64,000 nt of DNA from Georgenia satyanarayanai (GTDB lineage Bacteria > Actinomycetota > Actinomycetes > Actinomycetales > Actinomycetaceae): contig NZ_UETB01000001.1 of the NCBI RefSeq assembly GCF_900116375.1, positions 310,001-374,000 on the forward strand. The letters are read 5' to 3'. Shown here in pieces: positions 42,976-53,075 of this stretch; the first letter of the stretch is position 1; each line of letters opens with the position of its first letter. Below the pieces are notes generated by a model, which saw nothing but the letters and a program-made list of their open reading frames with translations, did no database searches and was not told the DNA's origin. The position numbers and the translations under genes are program-made.

Positions 42976-45900
42976 CATCGTCGAGACACGTTCGGGACGG
43001 AGTGCACCGGCTCCTGGCGGCGGATCTGGTTGGGCCGTGGGGCGGTCCCGCTGAGACGGTCATCGGCAACCCTCGCGGAAGGTACCTCGCGGGTGCCCTG
43101 GCGCCTGTGAAGGTCGAGGGGACCGGTCATCCCACAGCACCGGACCAGATCCTGGTGACGGACGAGATCGCTGACCTTCGATCAGGAGACGACGCGATTC
43201 CCGTTCCCGACGGACGCGGCACCGACGGCGTCCCCGAGGTCGACGACGGGGAGATCTCCGACAGCGGCACCCCGGAGGAGTCGGAGGACCGAGGGCCCGC
43301 GTCCCAGCTCATCGCGCCGTCGTCGATGGGTCTGCGCTTCCGCGTGAGTGCGGGGGAACCGGGTCTCGTGCTCATCGCGCGGTGGGGCACGTACGTACCG
43401 CGTCGTGAGGCTGACGACAATGGTCGGGTGCGGACACTGTACGACCGCACGCCGCACGAGCACCGCGTCGTCCTGACCTCGGACCGCATCACCGCCGGTG
43501 CGGTGATCGACGAGCCCGTGCTGGTCGAGAACGGCGCGGTACAGGTGTCGGTGAGTGTGGACGTCCTTGCGGGAGACGGGGAGACGCTCGTCGCCGAGGT
43601 GGCCCTGCAGAATCGCCGCATCACGGATGGCGCCCTGCCCCCCAAGCTGTGGCTCTTCCAGGCCGAGCTCGAGGTCGTGGCCGCCGACGGGTCGGCAGCG
43701 TTCCTGCCCATCCACGATCCGCTAAACGCGCTCGCACCCGGTCTCGACAGCGAGGAGCAGCGCCTTGAGCTGCTCTACCGGGATCGCCTCGAGTTCGCGG
43801 TCGGCCGTACGTGCTCGGCCACGTGGACATGCGCTGATCCCGAGACGACGGACGGCGAGTGGGTCCGCGACCTCGTGGAGGGCGCGCGCCGCGCGCACCG
43901 GGTCCGCACCACCTGGTTGCCGACCGCCGAGGTGCCGCAGACGGTGGCGCCCGCCGTCCCTGGCGCCGTTGTGTCGATGGATCGCCTCGGCAGCGCCCCG
44001 CTCGAGGCCGTCGTTGCCGGCCTCCGTCCGATGGTGGACGGCTACTGCTCATGGCTGGTCAATCGGCGCGACGAGGTCGCCGACCTCCCGGCCCACTTGC
44101 AGGAGATCGCGGACGAGGCGGTCGAGGACGCCGAGGGTGTGGCCGACCGCTTGCAGGCCGGTCTCGCACTCTTGGCCGACCCCGACGTGTTCCGCGCCTT
44201 CCAGTTCATGAACCGGGTCATGGCGGACCAGCGCGTCCACAGCCAGGTCGCGCAGCTCCGGTCCGAGAGCGCTGACGTGACCATCGCCGAGGCGACGGAT
44301 CAGGTCATGGCGAAGGACGAGCTTGCGCGAGCATCGTGGCGGCCGTTTCAGCTTGGGTTCATCCTCATGCAGCTCCGCAGCCTCGCCGACCCGGCGTCCC
44401 CGCTGCGCAGCGGGGACGCCGCGCAGGCCGAGCTGCTCTTCTTCCCCACTGGTGGCGGTAAGACCGAGGCGTATCTCGGGCTCGCCGCGTTCGCCTTCGC
44501 GATGCGGCGACTCCAGGGCGAGGTCCCCTCCCCGGACGGCCCCCTCGACGGTCGTGACGGCGTCGCGGTCCTCATGCGCTACACGTTGCGACTGCTCACG
44601 ACGCAACAGTTCCAGCGCGCCACGGCGCTCGTCTGCGCGGCGGAGCTCGAGCGGCGCCGCGACCCCGAAACCTGGGGCACCGAGCCCTTCCGCATCGGCC
44701 TGTGGGTGGGGACCAGCGTTAGCCCCAAGTCCGTCACCGAGGCGCGTGCGCAGGTGGAGGACGCGCGGGGCGCCGACGGGAAGGCGTACGGCGTCACGGT
44801 CTTGCAGCTGCAGCGCTGCCCCTGGTGCGGTTCGCGGATCAGCCCCAAGCAGCACATCCGGTACGACGACGTGCGCCGACGCGTCCTCGTCCACTGCGGG
44901 GCCAAGCTCGGCACCGAGTGCCCGTTCGCCGAGGGCGGGCTCGTCGAGGACGGCCTCCCCGTGCTCACCACGGATGAGGAGATCTACCGGCACCCGCCCA
45001 CGTACCTCCTCGCGACCGTCGACAAGTTCGCGCGGATCGCTCGTGAGGGGCAGACGGCGCACCTCTTCGGCCATGTCGCGCAGCGGTGCCCTCGTCACGG
45101 CTACGTCCACCCGGATACCCCGGACGAGGTGTGCAACCGCACGAGCCACAACCGCAAGGGCTCTGCCCCCAAGGTCACCGTCACAGCGGTCGGCCGCCTA
45201 CGCCCGCCGGACCTCATCATCCAGGACGAGCTGCACCTCATCACGGGCGCGCTCGGCACCGCTGTCGGGCTGTTCGAGGTCGCCGTCGACACGCTCTGCA
45301 GCTGGCAGTACGGACCTGACGCCGCGACCGCGGCCGCCATCCGGCCCCTGGTCGTCGCGTCGACGGCGACCAGCCGCAACGCGCTCGGGCAGGTGCGCCG
45401 GCTCTACGGGCGTGGCGTCGAGATTTTCCCGCCCCAGGTGCTCGACGTGCGCGACACGTACTTCTCGGCCGAGGTCGCGATCAGCGAGAAGAGTCCCGGC
45501 CGGCGCTACGTCGGGGTGTGCGCGCACGGCGCACGCCTGACGCTCGCCGAGATCCGCGTGTCGGAGATCCTCCTCCTCGCGGGCCAGCGTCTCCTCGACG
45601 AGCACGGCGAGGCGGCCGACCCGTACATGACCCTCGTCGGCTACTTCTCGGCGACCCGCGAGCTCGCCGGCATGCGGCGGTATCTCGACGACGACGTCAC
45701 GACACGGATCACCAACCCGGACCGCACGAGCGGCTACGCCCCGCGCGGACGGTTCGGGCTCGAGGTCGGCGAGCTCACGTCCCGCATCTCTTCGACGGAG
45801 ATCACCGCGACGCTCGACCGGCTCGCCGTGACGTTCGACCCGCACTTCGACAGCACGAGCGCGCACGCGCGCATGGTCCAGGCCGCACGCGACGGGATGA

Positions 45901-46670
45901 AGGAGCCGGGCCGACCCGGAGACCGCCCGTACGACGTGGTGCTCGCGACGTCGATGCTGCAGGTGGGCGTCGACGTCGGACGCCTCGGGCTCATGCTCAT
46001 CGTCGGGCAGCCGAAGAACACGGCGGAGTACATCCAGGCGTCGTCACGCGTCGGGCGGGTGGCCTCACGCCCCGGGTTGGTCGTCACGCTCGCGAACCGG
46101 GCGCGCCCGCGCGACATGGCGCACTACGAGCAGTTCGAGCACGACCACCGGACGTTCTACGCCCATGTCGAGGCGTTGTCCGTCACGCCGTTCTCGGACT
46201 CCTCGCTCGAACGCGGCCTCACCGGCGTCCTCGTCTCCGTCGCGCGGGTGCTTGACGTGACCGCGTCGCCCTCCCTGTCACCGCAGACCGGGGCCAGCGC
46301 CGTCGCCTCCCGGTACGCCACGGTGGAGCACCTCATCGACGTCATCGCGCAGCGGGCGGCGGCAGCCGGAGCCGACGAGCTCGTCGACGCGATCCGGGAG
46401 AAGCTCCAGCGGCGCCTCGAGATCTGGTACGCGAGAGCCACTGCCAACCCCACCACGGTCTACGACAAGCGAGGTAGTGCACCGGGCCTGCTGAAGAGCC
46501 CCGAGGACGAGACGATCCTCGGCGAGGACGCCTACCTCCGCGTCGCCAACTCGATGCGGGAGGTGCAGCCGGAGATCAACCTCGTGGTGCGCTCCGTGCA
46601 GGACAAGGTGACCGACGTCGAACCCGTCGACGCGCCAGCCTGGGAGTTCCCCCTGGAGGTGGGACAGTGA
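42972..46670 (+). CDS. drmA: DISARM helicase DrmA
   Basis: 1,232 residues. Walker A is FFPTGGGKTEAYLGLAAFAF (about residues 490-509), a zinc-type insert CPWCGSRISPKQH lies near 616, and the DEAD-box equivalent is QDELHLITGALGT (~750). Helicase-C motifs include VGVDVGRLGLMLIVGQPKNT and SRVGRVASRPGLVVTLANRA (~1023). DrmA is one of the three DISARM core proteins and pairs with DrmB in DNA binding and blocking of phage DNA. GTG start overlaps the drmMI stop (GTGA). Confidence 0.9.
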   Translation: MTSSRHVRDGVHRLLAADLVGPWGGPAETVIGNPRGRYLAGALAPVKVEGTGHPTAPDQILVTDEIADLRSGDDAIPVPDGRGTDGVPEVDDGEISDSGTPEESEDRGPASQLIAPSSMGLRFRVSAGEPGLVLIARWGTYVPRREADDNGRVRTLYDRTPHEHRVVLTSDRITAGAVIDEPVLVENGAVQVSVSVDVLAGDGETLVAEVALQNRRITDGALPPKLWLFQAELEVVAADGSAAFLPIHDPLNALAPGLDSEEQRLELLYRDRLEFAVGRTCSATWTCADPETTDGEWVRDLVEGARRAHRVRTTWLPTAEVPQTVAPAVPGAVVSMDRLGSAPLEAVVAGLRPMVDGYCSWLVNRRDEVADLPAHLQEIADEAVEDAEGVADRLQAGLALLADPDVFRAFQFMNRVMADQRVHSQVAQLRSESADVTIAEATDQVMAKDELARASWRPFQLGFILMQLRSLADPASPLRSGDAAQAELLFFPTGGGKTEAYLGLAAFAFAMRRLQGEVPSPDGPLDGRDGVAVLMRYTLRLLTTQQFQRATALVCAAELERRRDPETWGTEPFRIGLWVGTSVSPKSVTEARAQVEDARGADGKAYGVTVLQLQRCPWCGSRISPKQHIRYDDVRRRVLVHCGAKLGTECPFAEGGLVEDGLPVLTTDEEIYRHPPTYLLATVDKFARIAREGQTAHLFGHVAQRCPRHGYVHPDTPDEVCNRTSHNRKGSAPKVTVTAVGRLRPPDLIIQDELHLITGALGTAVGLFEVAVDTLCSWQYGPDAATAAAIRPLVVASTATSRNALGQVRRLYGRGVEIFPPQVLDVRDTYFSAEVAISEKSPGRRYVGVCAHGARLTLAEIRVSEILLLAGQRLLDEHGEAADPYMTLVGYFSATRELAGMRRYLDDDVTTRITNPDRTSGYAPRGRFGLEVGELTSRISSTEITATLDRLAVTFDPHFDSTSAHARMVQAARDGMKEPGRPGDRPYDVVLATSMLQVGVDVGRLGLMLIVGQPKNTAEYIQASSRVGRVASRPGLVVTLANRARPRDMAHYEQFEHDHRTFYAHVEALSVTPFSDSSLERGLTGVLVSVARVLDVTASPSLSPQTGASAVASRYATVEHLIDVIAQRAAAAGADELVDAIREKLQRRLEIWYARATANPTTVYDKRGSAPGLLKSPEDETILGEDAYLRVANSMREVQPEINLVVRSVQDKVTDVEPVDAPAWEFPLEVGQ

Positions 46671-48718
46671 CAGAGGAGACGCCCGAGACCCCGGCAGAGA
46701 CTGCCTACGTCGTTGAGAACGCGGTGCTCGACCCGTACGCGCACACCGAGGACGTCGCACCCAAGAACTACGGACGCATCGGCTCCATGCGTCCCACGGC
46801 ATTGCTGTACACCGGAGGGATCGGCGCGACGGTCGACCTGCCGCACGTCGCCGTCATGCCGCAGGGACTCGACGCGTGGGAGCTCGCCTACCAGCGGCTC
46901 GGCAAGGTCTTCCAGGTCTCCGAACCGCGCCTGGTCGAGGCGGTCAAGGCGCAGATCGGACGCCAGGTCACCGAGCTGCGTCGGCCCCCGCGCGAAGAGA
47001 CCGGGCCGGACGGGTACTCCACCATCGGCGTGCCGGCCGCGGTGTTCCCCCGGTGGTTACGGTGCACCGGCTGTGACATTGTCGCGCCGTTCGACGGACA
47101 GGGTGGCACCTTCACCTTCGTCAACACGATCAAGCGCCGGCCGGACAAGGCACGCTTCGAGCACGAGGGCTGCCGCGGACGCAAGGGCACCGCCAAGCCG
47201 CGGCGCAGCCCGGCCGTGCCCGCCCGATACCTGGTCGCGTGCCTCGACGGGCACCTCGACGAGTTCCCCTACTGGGCGTACGTGCACCGCGCCCAGGGCG
47301 CGGGGTGGACGTGCTCGAAGATGGCGGGCATGCCGAACCCCCGGACACAGCTGCGGATGCTCGAGTGGCGCAGCAACCTCGGCCCCGAGGTCCACATCCA
47401 CTGCGTCACGTGCGACGAGCGGCGCTCCATGCGCGAGCTCACCGGGACCGCCGGCGCCGACCGTATGCCTCGGTGCCGAGGGCGACACCCCCATCTCGGA
47501 ACCTTCGAGAAGTGCCAGGCCGAGACGCGGTTCATGCTGCTCGGCGCCGCGAATCAGTGGTTCCCCGCCACCGTGAGCCTCCTCGTGGTGCCGGAGAGCG
47601 TCGAGCTCACCGTCACCGACGTCGCCGCACGCCTCCAGGGAGTCCCCGCTGAGCAGCGTGCGATGGTCACCTCGGAGGCCGTGGTCCCGATGTTCAAAGC
47701 GTTCGTGCAGCAGAGCGCGGGCCTGGATTTCGCGGACGTGCCGGACGACGTCGTCATGGCGGCGATCACGATGCTCGCGCAGTGGAATCTGCCCGACACG
47801 GGGCGGACCACGCCCTACACGGCGGTCGAGCTGAGGCTCCCCGAATGGCGCACGCTCGTCCGGCCCAAGGACTTCGCGAAGCACGCCCGGCAGAGCGACT
47901 TCCGCATCCGGGACGTCGCGCCCCCCGCGGCGCTCGATCCGGTGATTGGGACCGTTGCGGCGGTCGACCGGCTGAAGAAGGTGAACGCCTTCGTCGGGTT
48001 CACACGTGTCGACTCGTTCGATCGCATCGACGACATTGCTCGGCTCGCCCCAATCTCGCGGCGACGCCCGCGCTGGGTGCCGGCGACCGAGGACCACGGC
48101 GAGGGGGTGTTCATCCGGCTCCGCGAGGATGTCGTGGGCCCCTGGGAGCAGCGCGTCATCCCGACGTCGCTCTGGAAGGCGCACGAGCGTGCGCACGAGC
48201 TCAACGTCAAGCGTCGCACAAGCGCGTCCGCTCCCGTGAACGCGGCCGAGCGGTTCGAGCCGCCGCGGTTCTGGGCCGTCCATACGCTCGCTCACCTGCT
48301 CATTCGCCAGATGGCGATGGACTCCGGGTACGGGTCCGCGTCGCTGACCGAGCGCATCTATGCATGGCGATCGGACGAGGATCGCGAGGCTGCTGCTGGC
48401 TTCCTGATCTCCACGACGTCGCCGGACAGCGAGGGCACCCTTGGTGGCCTCGTCGAGCTCTCTGACCCGGAGAGACTGGGAAACCTCGTCATGCGAGCGT
48501 TGCACAAGGCGTCCCGCTGCTCGTCCGACCCCGTCTGCTCGCACCGCACACCCGGCCCTGACGAGGACTTCCTCCACGGAGCCGCATGTCACTTCTGCGT
48601 CTTCAACTCGGAGACGTCCTGCGAGAACGCTAACCGCTTCCTCGACCGGCGCCTCCTGCGAACGCTGTTTCCTGGCCAGGGGGTCGATGGGTTTCTCGAC
48701 GTCGTGTCGCTCGGATGA
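46667..48718 (+). CDS. drmB: DISARM protein DrmB (DUF1998)
   Basis: 683 residues. Zinc-type clusters occur near residue 132 (CTGCD) and 245 (CVTCDERR). The C-terminal DUF1998 region contains HTLAHLLIRQMAMDSGYGSA, and late cysteines in SSDPVCSHRTPG and CHFCVFNSETSCENANRFLD. It forms the core complex with DrmA. GTG start overlaps the drmA stop by 4 bases. No nuclease motif is visible. Confidence 0.9.
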   Translation: MTEETPETPAETAYVVENAVLDPYAHTEDVAPKNYGRIGSMRPTALLYTGGIGATVDLPHVAVMPQGLDAWELAYQRLGKVFQVSEPRLVEAVKAQIGRQVTELRRPPREETGPDGYSTIGVPAAVFPRWLRCTGCDIVAPFDGQGGTFTFVNTIKRRPDKARFEHEGCRGRKGTAKPRRSPAVPARYLVACLDGHLDEFPYWAYVHRAQGAGWTCSKMAGMPNPRTQLRMLEWRSNLGPEVHIHCVTCDERRSMRELTGTAGADRMPRCRGRHPHLGTFEKCQAETRFMLLGAANQWFPATVSLLVVPESVELTVTDVAARLQGVPAEQRAMVTSEAVVPMFKAFVQQSAGLDFADVPDDVVMAAITMLAQWNLPDTGRTTPYTAVELRLPEWRTLVRPKDFAKHARQSDFRIRDVAPPAALDPVIGTVAAVDRLKKVNAFVGFTRVDSFDRIDDIARLAPISRRRPRWVPATEDHGEGVFIRLREDVVGPWEQRVIPTSLWKAHERAHELNVKRRTSASAPVNAAERFEPPRFWAVHTLAHLLIRQMAMDSGYGSASLTERIYAWRSDEDREAAAGFLISTTSPDSEGTLGGLVELSDPERLGNLVMRALHKASRCSSDPVCSHRTPGPDEDFLHGAACHFCVFNSETSCENANRFLDRRLLRTLFPGQGVDGFLDVVSLG

Positions 48719-49437
48719 CCGACGACCTCGCCGAGCTCGTCGGACTGCTGACACCTACTGAATTGAGACGTGTCGCGGCCAGCCTGGAGGCAACCGGGCG
48801 GCCGCGTCGCGCGGCGCGCGAGATAGCACCCGAGCGCGCGGCGTCGGTTGAGCCCGTGCTCGGCGCCGTCGCAGCTTCCTTCGGTAACGCGCGCGCGCTC
48901 GCCGCCGCGCTCCGAGCGGTCGCTACGGCGGCAGAAGACCGGCCCGAGCCTCCAGTAGTGGTCTGGAGCGGTCCGCTCCTTGAGGGTGACTCCGTTCGGA
49001 CGACCGAGGCCATCGTCCGGCTCATAGACGATGCTGAGGAGAGTGTTCTGGCTTCCACCTACTCAGGGTCCCCAGGTGCGCCGTTCGTTCAGGCGCTCCG
49101 CCGAGCGGCCCAGCGGAAGGTAGCGATAACGCTTGTGGTGGATGTCGTTATGCAGGGGGCTACAGCGGAGCTGCTGCGCCGGGCGGTGCCGCGGGCCACC
49201 GTGTACGGGTACCACCACCATGTTGGGGAGCAGGCAGGCCTGCAGCATTCCAAAGTCTTGGTGATCGATGGGCGATTTACTTTCGTGACCAGTGCAAACT
49301 TGTCTATCGCTGCCGTCGAACGGCACCTGGAAGCAGGGGTGCTCCTTACTGACGTCGCGGTTGCAGCCGGTGTCTCGCGTCGTATAGCCGACCTCGCGGC
49401 TGCCGGACATCTGAAGGCACTTCACCCCTCCGTCTGA
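48715..49437 (+). CDS. drmC: DISARM phospholipase D-fold protein DrmC
   Basis: 240 residues with one HKD motif, HSKVLVID (His 178, Lys 180, Asp 185), followed by TSANLS; PLD-fold nucleases of this size act as dimers. The first ~90 residues are helical and Ala-rich. DrmC is the third conserved core gene of DISARM and was reported as less critical than DrmA/DrmB. It ends the operon, with a 237-base gene-free gap before telA. Confidence 0.88.
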   Translation: MTDDLAELVGLLTPTELRRVAASLEATGRPRRAAREIAPERAASVEPVLGAVAASFGNARALAAALRAVATAAEDRPEPPVVVWSGPLLEGDSVRTTEAIVRLIDDAEESVLASTYSGSPGAPFVQALRRAAQRKVAITLVVDVVMQGATAELLRRAVPRATVYGYHHHVGEQAGLQHSKVLVIDGRFTFVTSANLSIAAVERHLEAGVLLTDVAVAAGVSRRIADLAAAGHLKALHPSV

Positions 49438-49674
49438 TGCTCAGTCCGCGGAGCCCTACGCAACGACGGTTGAGACACCCATGGAGGCGTCGGCGCGCTA
49501 GCCAGTAGTGACGCTGCCTGTCGTGACCCAGACGCGCAGCGTTGCTCCGAAGAGGCCACGTCGGCCCTGGCGTGGCCTCGCACCGCGCGACAGTGCGTTG
49601 GTTGTTCGTGGACGCATTCGCGATCGACTTTGAGACAATCGGAGCAGACCCCGAGCGCCCGAGGAGTGCACCGC

Positions 49675-50904
49675 ATGTCGAACCCGCTCGACCTTGGCCA
49701 GAACCAGACCCCCGCCGTCGAGAACCCGCTGCAGCTTGAGCCGCCTGCGCCGGCGGCTGAGGTGGAGGTGCGCGAGCCGGAGAAGGTCGGCGGCGTCATT
49801 CTCGTGGACGCGGAGACGCAGCAGAAGCACGCGGACACCGCCCGCGAGTTCCTCGACGACCTGCTCGCCGCGCCGCTGCACAGCCCTGAGTTCCAGACGA
49901 AGGTCGCGCAGCTCACCAAGCTTGGCGAGGACACGATGCGTCAGGCGGGGGACTCGTCCAACCGCATGCTTCAGCGGCCGGCTGCCGCAGCGTCGGCGTC
50001 CGGTGCGGATCCGGCGTCGAGAACGGGAGCGAGCCTGGCTGAGCTGCGGCAGATCGTCTCCGACCTCGACCCCAAGCGCCACGACCTCACCGGCGGCAGA
50101 AGGCTCCTCAAGTTCCTGCCCAAGGGCAACGCGATCGAGCGGTACTTCCGCAAGTACGAGTCCGCACAGGATCAGCTCGACGCCATCACCAAGGCGCTCA
50201 AGGGCGGCCAGGACGAGCTGCGCATGGACAACGCCGCCATCCAGACCGAGCGCGACGCCCTGTGGGCCGCGCTCGGGCAGCTCGCCAACTACGCCGTCCT
50301 CGCCCGCCACCTCGGCGACGGGCTCGAGCAGCGCATCGCCTCCCTCCGCACCGAGGGCAAGACGGACGACGCCACCACCCTCGAGACCGACGCGCTCTTC
50401 TACGTCCGCCAGCGCCACCAGGACCTCATGACTCAGATGGCGGTCTCCGTCCAGGGCTACCTCGCCCTCGACGTCGTCAAGAAGAACAACACCGAACTCA
50501 TCAAGGGAGTGGACCGCGCGCTCGACACCACGATCGCCGCGCTGCGGGTGGCCGTGATCGTGTCGCAGGCACTCGCGCAGCAGCAGATCACGCTGGCGCA
50601 GATCGAGGCCCTCAACTCGACGACGTCGGAAATGATCCTCTCGACCTCCGAGCTGCTGCGGTCCCAGGGCGCCGCCGTCCACCAGCAGGCAGCGCAGGCC
50701 ACCGTCGACCCGGCCGAACTCCAGCAGGCCTTCGACAACGTCTTCCAGGCGATGGACGAGATCGACCGGTACAAGGTCGAGGCCACCCGGTCGATCAAGC
50801 AGACGGTGGAGGTGCTCGAGGGGCAGGTCGGCCGTGCCCGGCTGCAGCTCGAGCGCAGCCACTCCTCCGACGCCTCGACCACCGACCCGGATGTGAGGAG
50901 CTGA
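49675..50904 (+). CDS. TelA-family protein (toxic anion resistance family)
   Basis: 409 residues from ATG 49675 with GAGGAG eight bases upstream. After a Pro-rich start, the PF05816-type all-helical body shows typical stretches: GRRLLKFLPKGNAIERYFRK, SAQDQLDAITKALKGGQDEL, TERDALWAALGQL, MTQMAVSVQGYLALDVVKKN and NTELIKGVDRA. TelA proteins are linked to tellurite, bacteriocin and envelope stress tolerance; the mechanism is unclear. Two bases separate it from the membrane protein that follows. Confidence 0.88.
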   Translation: MSNPLDLGQNQTPAVENPLQLEPPAPAAEVEVREPEKVGGVILVDAETQQKHADTAREFLDDLLAAPLHSPEFQTKVAQLTKLGEDTMRQAGDSSNRMLQRPAAAASASGADPASRTGASLAELRQIVSDLDPKRHDLTGGRRLLKFLPKGNAIERYFRKYESAQDQLDAITKALKGGQDELRMDNAAIQTERDALWAALGQLANYAVLARHLGDGLEQRIASLRTEGKTDDATTLETDALFYVRQRHQDLMTQMAVSVQGYLALDVVKKNNTELIKGVDRALDTTIAALRVAVIVSQALAQQQITLAQIEALNSTTSEMILSTSELLRSQGAAVHQQAAQATVDPAELQQAFDNVFQAMDEIDRYKVEATRSIKQTVEVLEGQVGRARLQLERSHSSDASTTDPDVRS

Positions 50905-50906
50905 CC

Positions 50907-51692
50907 ATGTCGCGGTTGACCCTCGGCAACGTCATCAAGGTCGGCGCCGTCGTCGTCTTCTTCCCCCTGCTCGCCTACCTCGTGCTGCTCATCGGCGGCG
51001 TGAAGAAGAAGCTGCGCGTGGTGCTCGAGGGCCTGCTCTACGCGGCAGGGTTCACGGCGGGCATCTTCGCGCTCGACGTCATCGGCGTCGGTGGCCTGCT
51101 CGCCCTTGCCTCGATGGGTGCCTCGGGCGTCCGTGCGTGGCACTTGCGCGACCTGTGGCTGCCGGCGCGGCGCCGGTGGTGGCACCGGTTCACGGGGGCG
51201 GAGTCGCACGAGCTCGTCACGACGTCGCCGCCGCCGGAGGCCGCGCTCGAGGGTACGGATGGCCGTGCTGCTGCGCTGAGCTGGGTCGGCGCCCTCGGTC
51301 AGCAGAGCCGGATGCGGCTTCCCTCGAACGCCTACGTCACCTTCCAGCGGACGCTCCGCACGCTGGGCGCCGTCGTCGAGGCGGAGCGCCGTGAGCCGTC
51401 CCGAGACGCGCGCTTCGAGTACGAGCTGGACGCCATGGTGCGGGAGTACCTGCCCGGCGTCCTACGCGGCTACCTCGCAATCCCGCCGAACATGGTGGAG
51501 ACCCGCCAGCCCAACGGCCGCACCCCGAACGAGGAGCTCGCCGAGCAGCTCCAGCTCCTCGCCGGACAGGCGGAGGCCCTGCACGCGAGCCGGCAGAGCC
51601 GGGTCCCGGCGCAGTTGACCACCACGGGCAACTTCCTGCGGGAGAAGTACGGGAACCTCCACAAGGAGGCGTTCGACTTCGGGGTCAAGTAG
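50907..51692 (+). CDS. Membrane protein paired with TelA
   Basis: 261 residues. Two hydrophobic segments (about 12-32 and 42-75) are followed by a charged cytoplasmic part with a helical C-terminus (DAMVREYLPGVLRGYLAI, EELAEQLQLLAGQAEALHAS). Its position directly after telA parallels XpaC, the usual TelA partner in bacilli, although sequence similarity to XpaC is not evident to me. A TelA-anchoring role in the membrane is inference. Confidence 0.65.
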   Translation: MSRLTLGNVIKVGAVVVFFPLLAYLVLLIGGVKKKLRVVLEGLLYAAGFTAGIFALDVIGVGGLLALASMGASGVRAWHLRDLWLPARRRWWHRFTGAESHELVTTSPPPEAALEGTDGRAAALSWVGALGQQSRMRLPSNAYVTFQRTLRTLGAVVEAERREPSRDARFEYELDAMVREYLPGVLRGYLAIPPNMVETRQPNGRTPNEELAEQLQLLAGQAEALHASRQSRVPAQLTTTGNFLREKYGNLHKEAFDFGVK

Positions 51693-51703
51693 GTCCGGCC
51701 AGC

Positions 51704-52525
51704 ATGGCCACCGGAGCGCACGGGACGGTAAGGATTGCCGACGGCGTGGAACTCGAGGTGGTCAGCTACGGCGCGGGGGAGCCTGTGGCCGTCATCCAGA
51801 CCGCCCTCACCGGCGATGAGCTGCTCCCGTTCACCGAGCTGCTCGCGCAGGGGACTGGTCTTCGAGCAATCCATGTCGCCCGCCGTGGCTACGGAACTGT
51901 CAGCGGCCCCGGCAAGCCGACGACGACGATTGCCGACATGGCTGCGGACTGCCGCGACGTCATCGAGGCGCTCGGAGTCGTCCCGTCGCACGTCGTCGGC
52001 GCGAGCTTCAGCTGCGCCGTCGCCCTAGCGTCGGCGGTCCTGGCGCCGTCCCACGTGCGGTCCCTGACACTGGTCGAGCCGCCGCCGCTGGACGGCCCCG
52101 GGGCCGAGCAGTTCCGCGCGGCCACAGCCGGGCTCATCGCCACGGCCACGGCGCGCGGCACAGCAGCGGCGCTCGACGAGTTCATGCCACAGCTCTACGG
52201 GCAGCCGTGGCGCGAGGCGCCGGAGCTCGCGGGATCGGACGTCGCCGCCCTCGAACGGGATGCTGAGACCTTCTTTGCCATCGACCTGCCTGCACTGCTG
52301 GCCTGGAGGGCTGACCCAACGGTGCTTGCAGGAGTCCACTGTCCGGTGATGGTCGTCGGCGGTGCTGAGAGCGGTGCGTGGTTCCGTGAGGCACAGGAAC
52401 TGCTCGTGCAGTGGCTTCCGCGCGCTGAGCAGGTGACCGTCGCCGGTGCCGGCCACCTGTTGGCCGGGACCCACCCGCGCGAACTGGCCGGCCTGACGGC
52501 CGAGTTCGTCGGTCGCCACCGGTAG
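51704..52525 (+). CDS. Alpha/beta hydrolase
   Basis: 273 residues. Oxyanion/nucleophile elbow GASFSC (Ser at about residue 107), a Cys following where many relatives have Gly, and a C-terminal GAGHLLA with the catalytic-type His. The cap region (LIATATARGTAAALDEFMPQ) is helical. Substrate cannot be inferred. It starts 11 bases after the preceding stop, so it may be expressed with the TelA pair. Confidence 0.85.
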   Translation: MATGAHGTVRIADGVELEVVSYGAGEPVAVIQTALTGDELLPFTELLAQGTGLRAIHVARRGYGTVSGPGKPTTTIADMAADCRDVIEALGVVPSHVVGASFSCAVALASAVLAPSHVRSLTLVEPPPLDGPGAEQFRAATAGLIATATARGTAAALDEFMPQLYGQPWREAPELAGSDVAALERDAETFFAIDLPALLAWRADPTVLAGVHCPVMVVGGAESGAWFREAQELLVQWLPRAEQVTVAGAGHLLAGTHPRELAGLTAEFVGRHR

Positions 52526-52580
52526 GTGTCGCTCCGGGGCGTCGAGTAGTCCCACCCCCAGACGCCGTCCCCCTCCGGAT

Positions 52581-53075
52581 TTACGACAACGCGCCGCACA
52601 GGGCATCGAGGTCTCCAGAGAGGCCGACCTGCGGAGTGGCAGCGAAGTCCTGCCCGGTGACCACGAAGTCGAGTCGGCCGGCTGAAAGGAACGTCGTGCC
52701 GTCCGGAAGCGGGACGCGGAGGACGAGCCCGGTGACGACGTTGCTACGTGGCGCGCCGCCTTCGGGCCCAAAGGTGATGTGGATGTTGTACGGGAACGGG
52801 TCCGCCTCGAGGGTCTGGCCGTTCGCGCTGTAGGAGAGCTCTTCGGTGCCGTGGAGGTTCACGCGCCTCAGGAGCCCGGTGTCCGGATTGCGGTGGAGCG
52901 TCGCTCGATACTCGGCGCGGCCCTCGATGACGACCGGGAAGGGACAGAGCTCGGTATCGACGAACGAGAACTCATCGACGACGGATTCGCGGACCGGTGG
53001 AGCGGCCGATGCCGGCGGTGCCGACAGGGCGATTGCCGCCAAGATCGAAACACAGAAAACTACGGCACGTCGCAT
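52581..53075 (-). CDS. Small secreted protein, function unknown
   Basis: 164 residues with a Sec signal peptide (AVVFCVSILAAIALSAPPASA, cut at about residue 24). The mature part is beta-rich (VDEFSFVDTELCPFPVVIEG, LDFVVTGQDFAATPQVGLSG) with two cysteines that may form a disulfide. It resembles a group of small exported actinobacterial proteins without known function. Third positions are less GC-rich than in neighbouring genes. Confidence 0.7.
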   Translation of the reverse strand: MRRAVVFCVSILAAIALSAPPASAAPPVRESVVDEFSFVDTELCPFPVVIEGRAEYRATLHRNPDTGLLRRVNLHGTEELSYSANGQTLEADPFPYNIHITFGPEGGAPRSNVVTGLVLRVPLPDGTTFLSAGRLDFVVTGQDFAATPQVGLSGDLDALCGALS

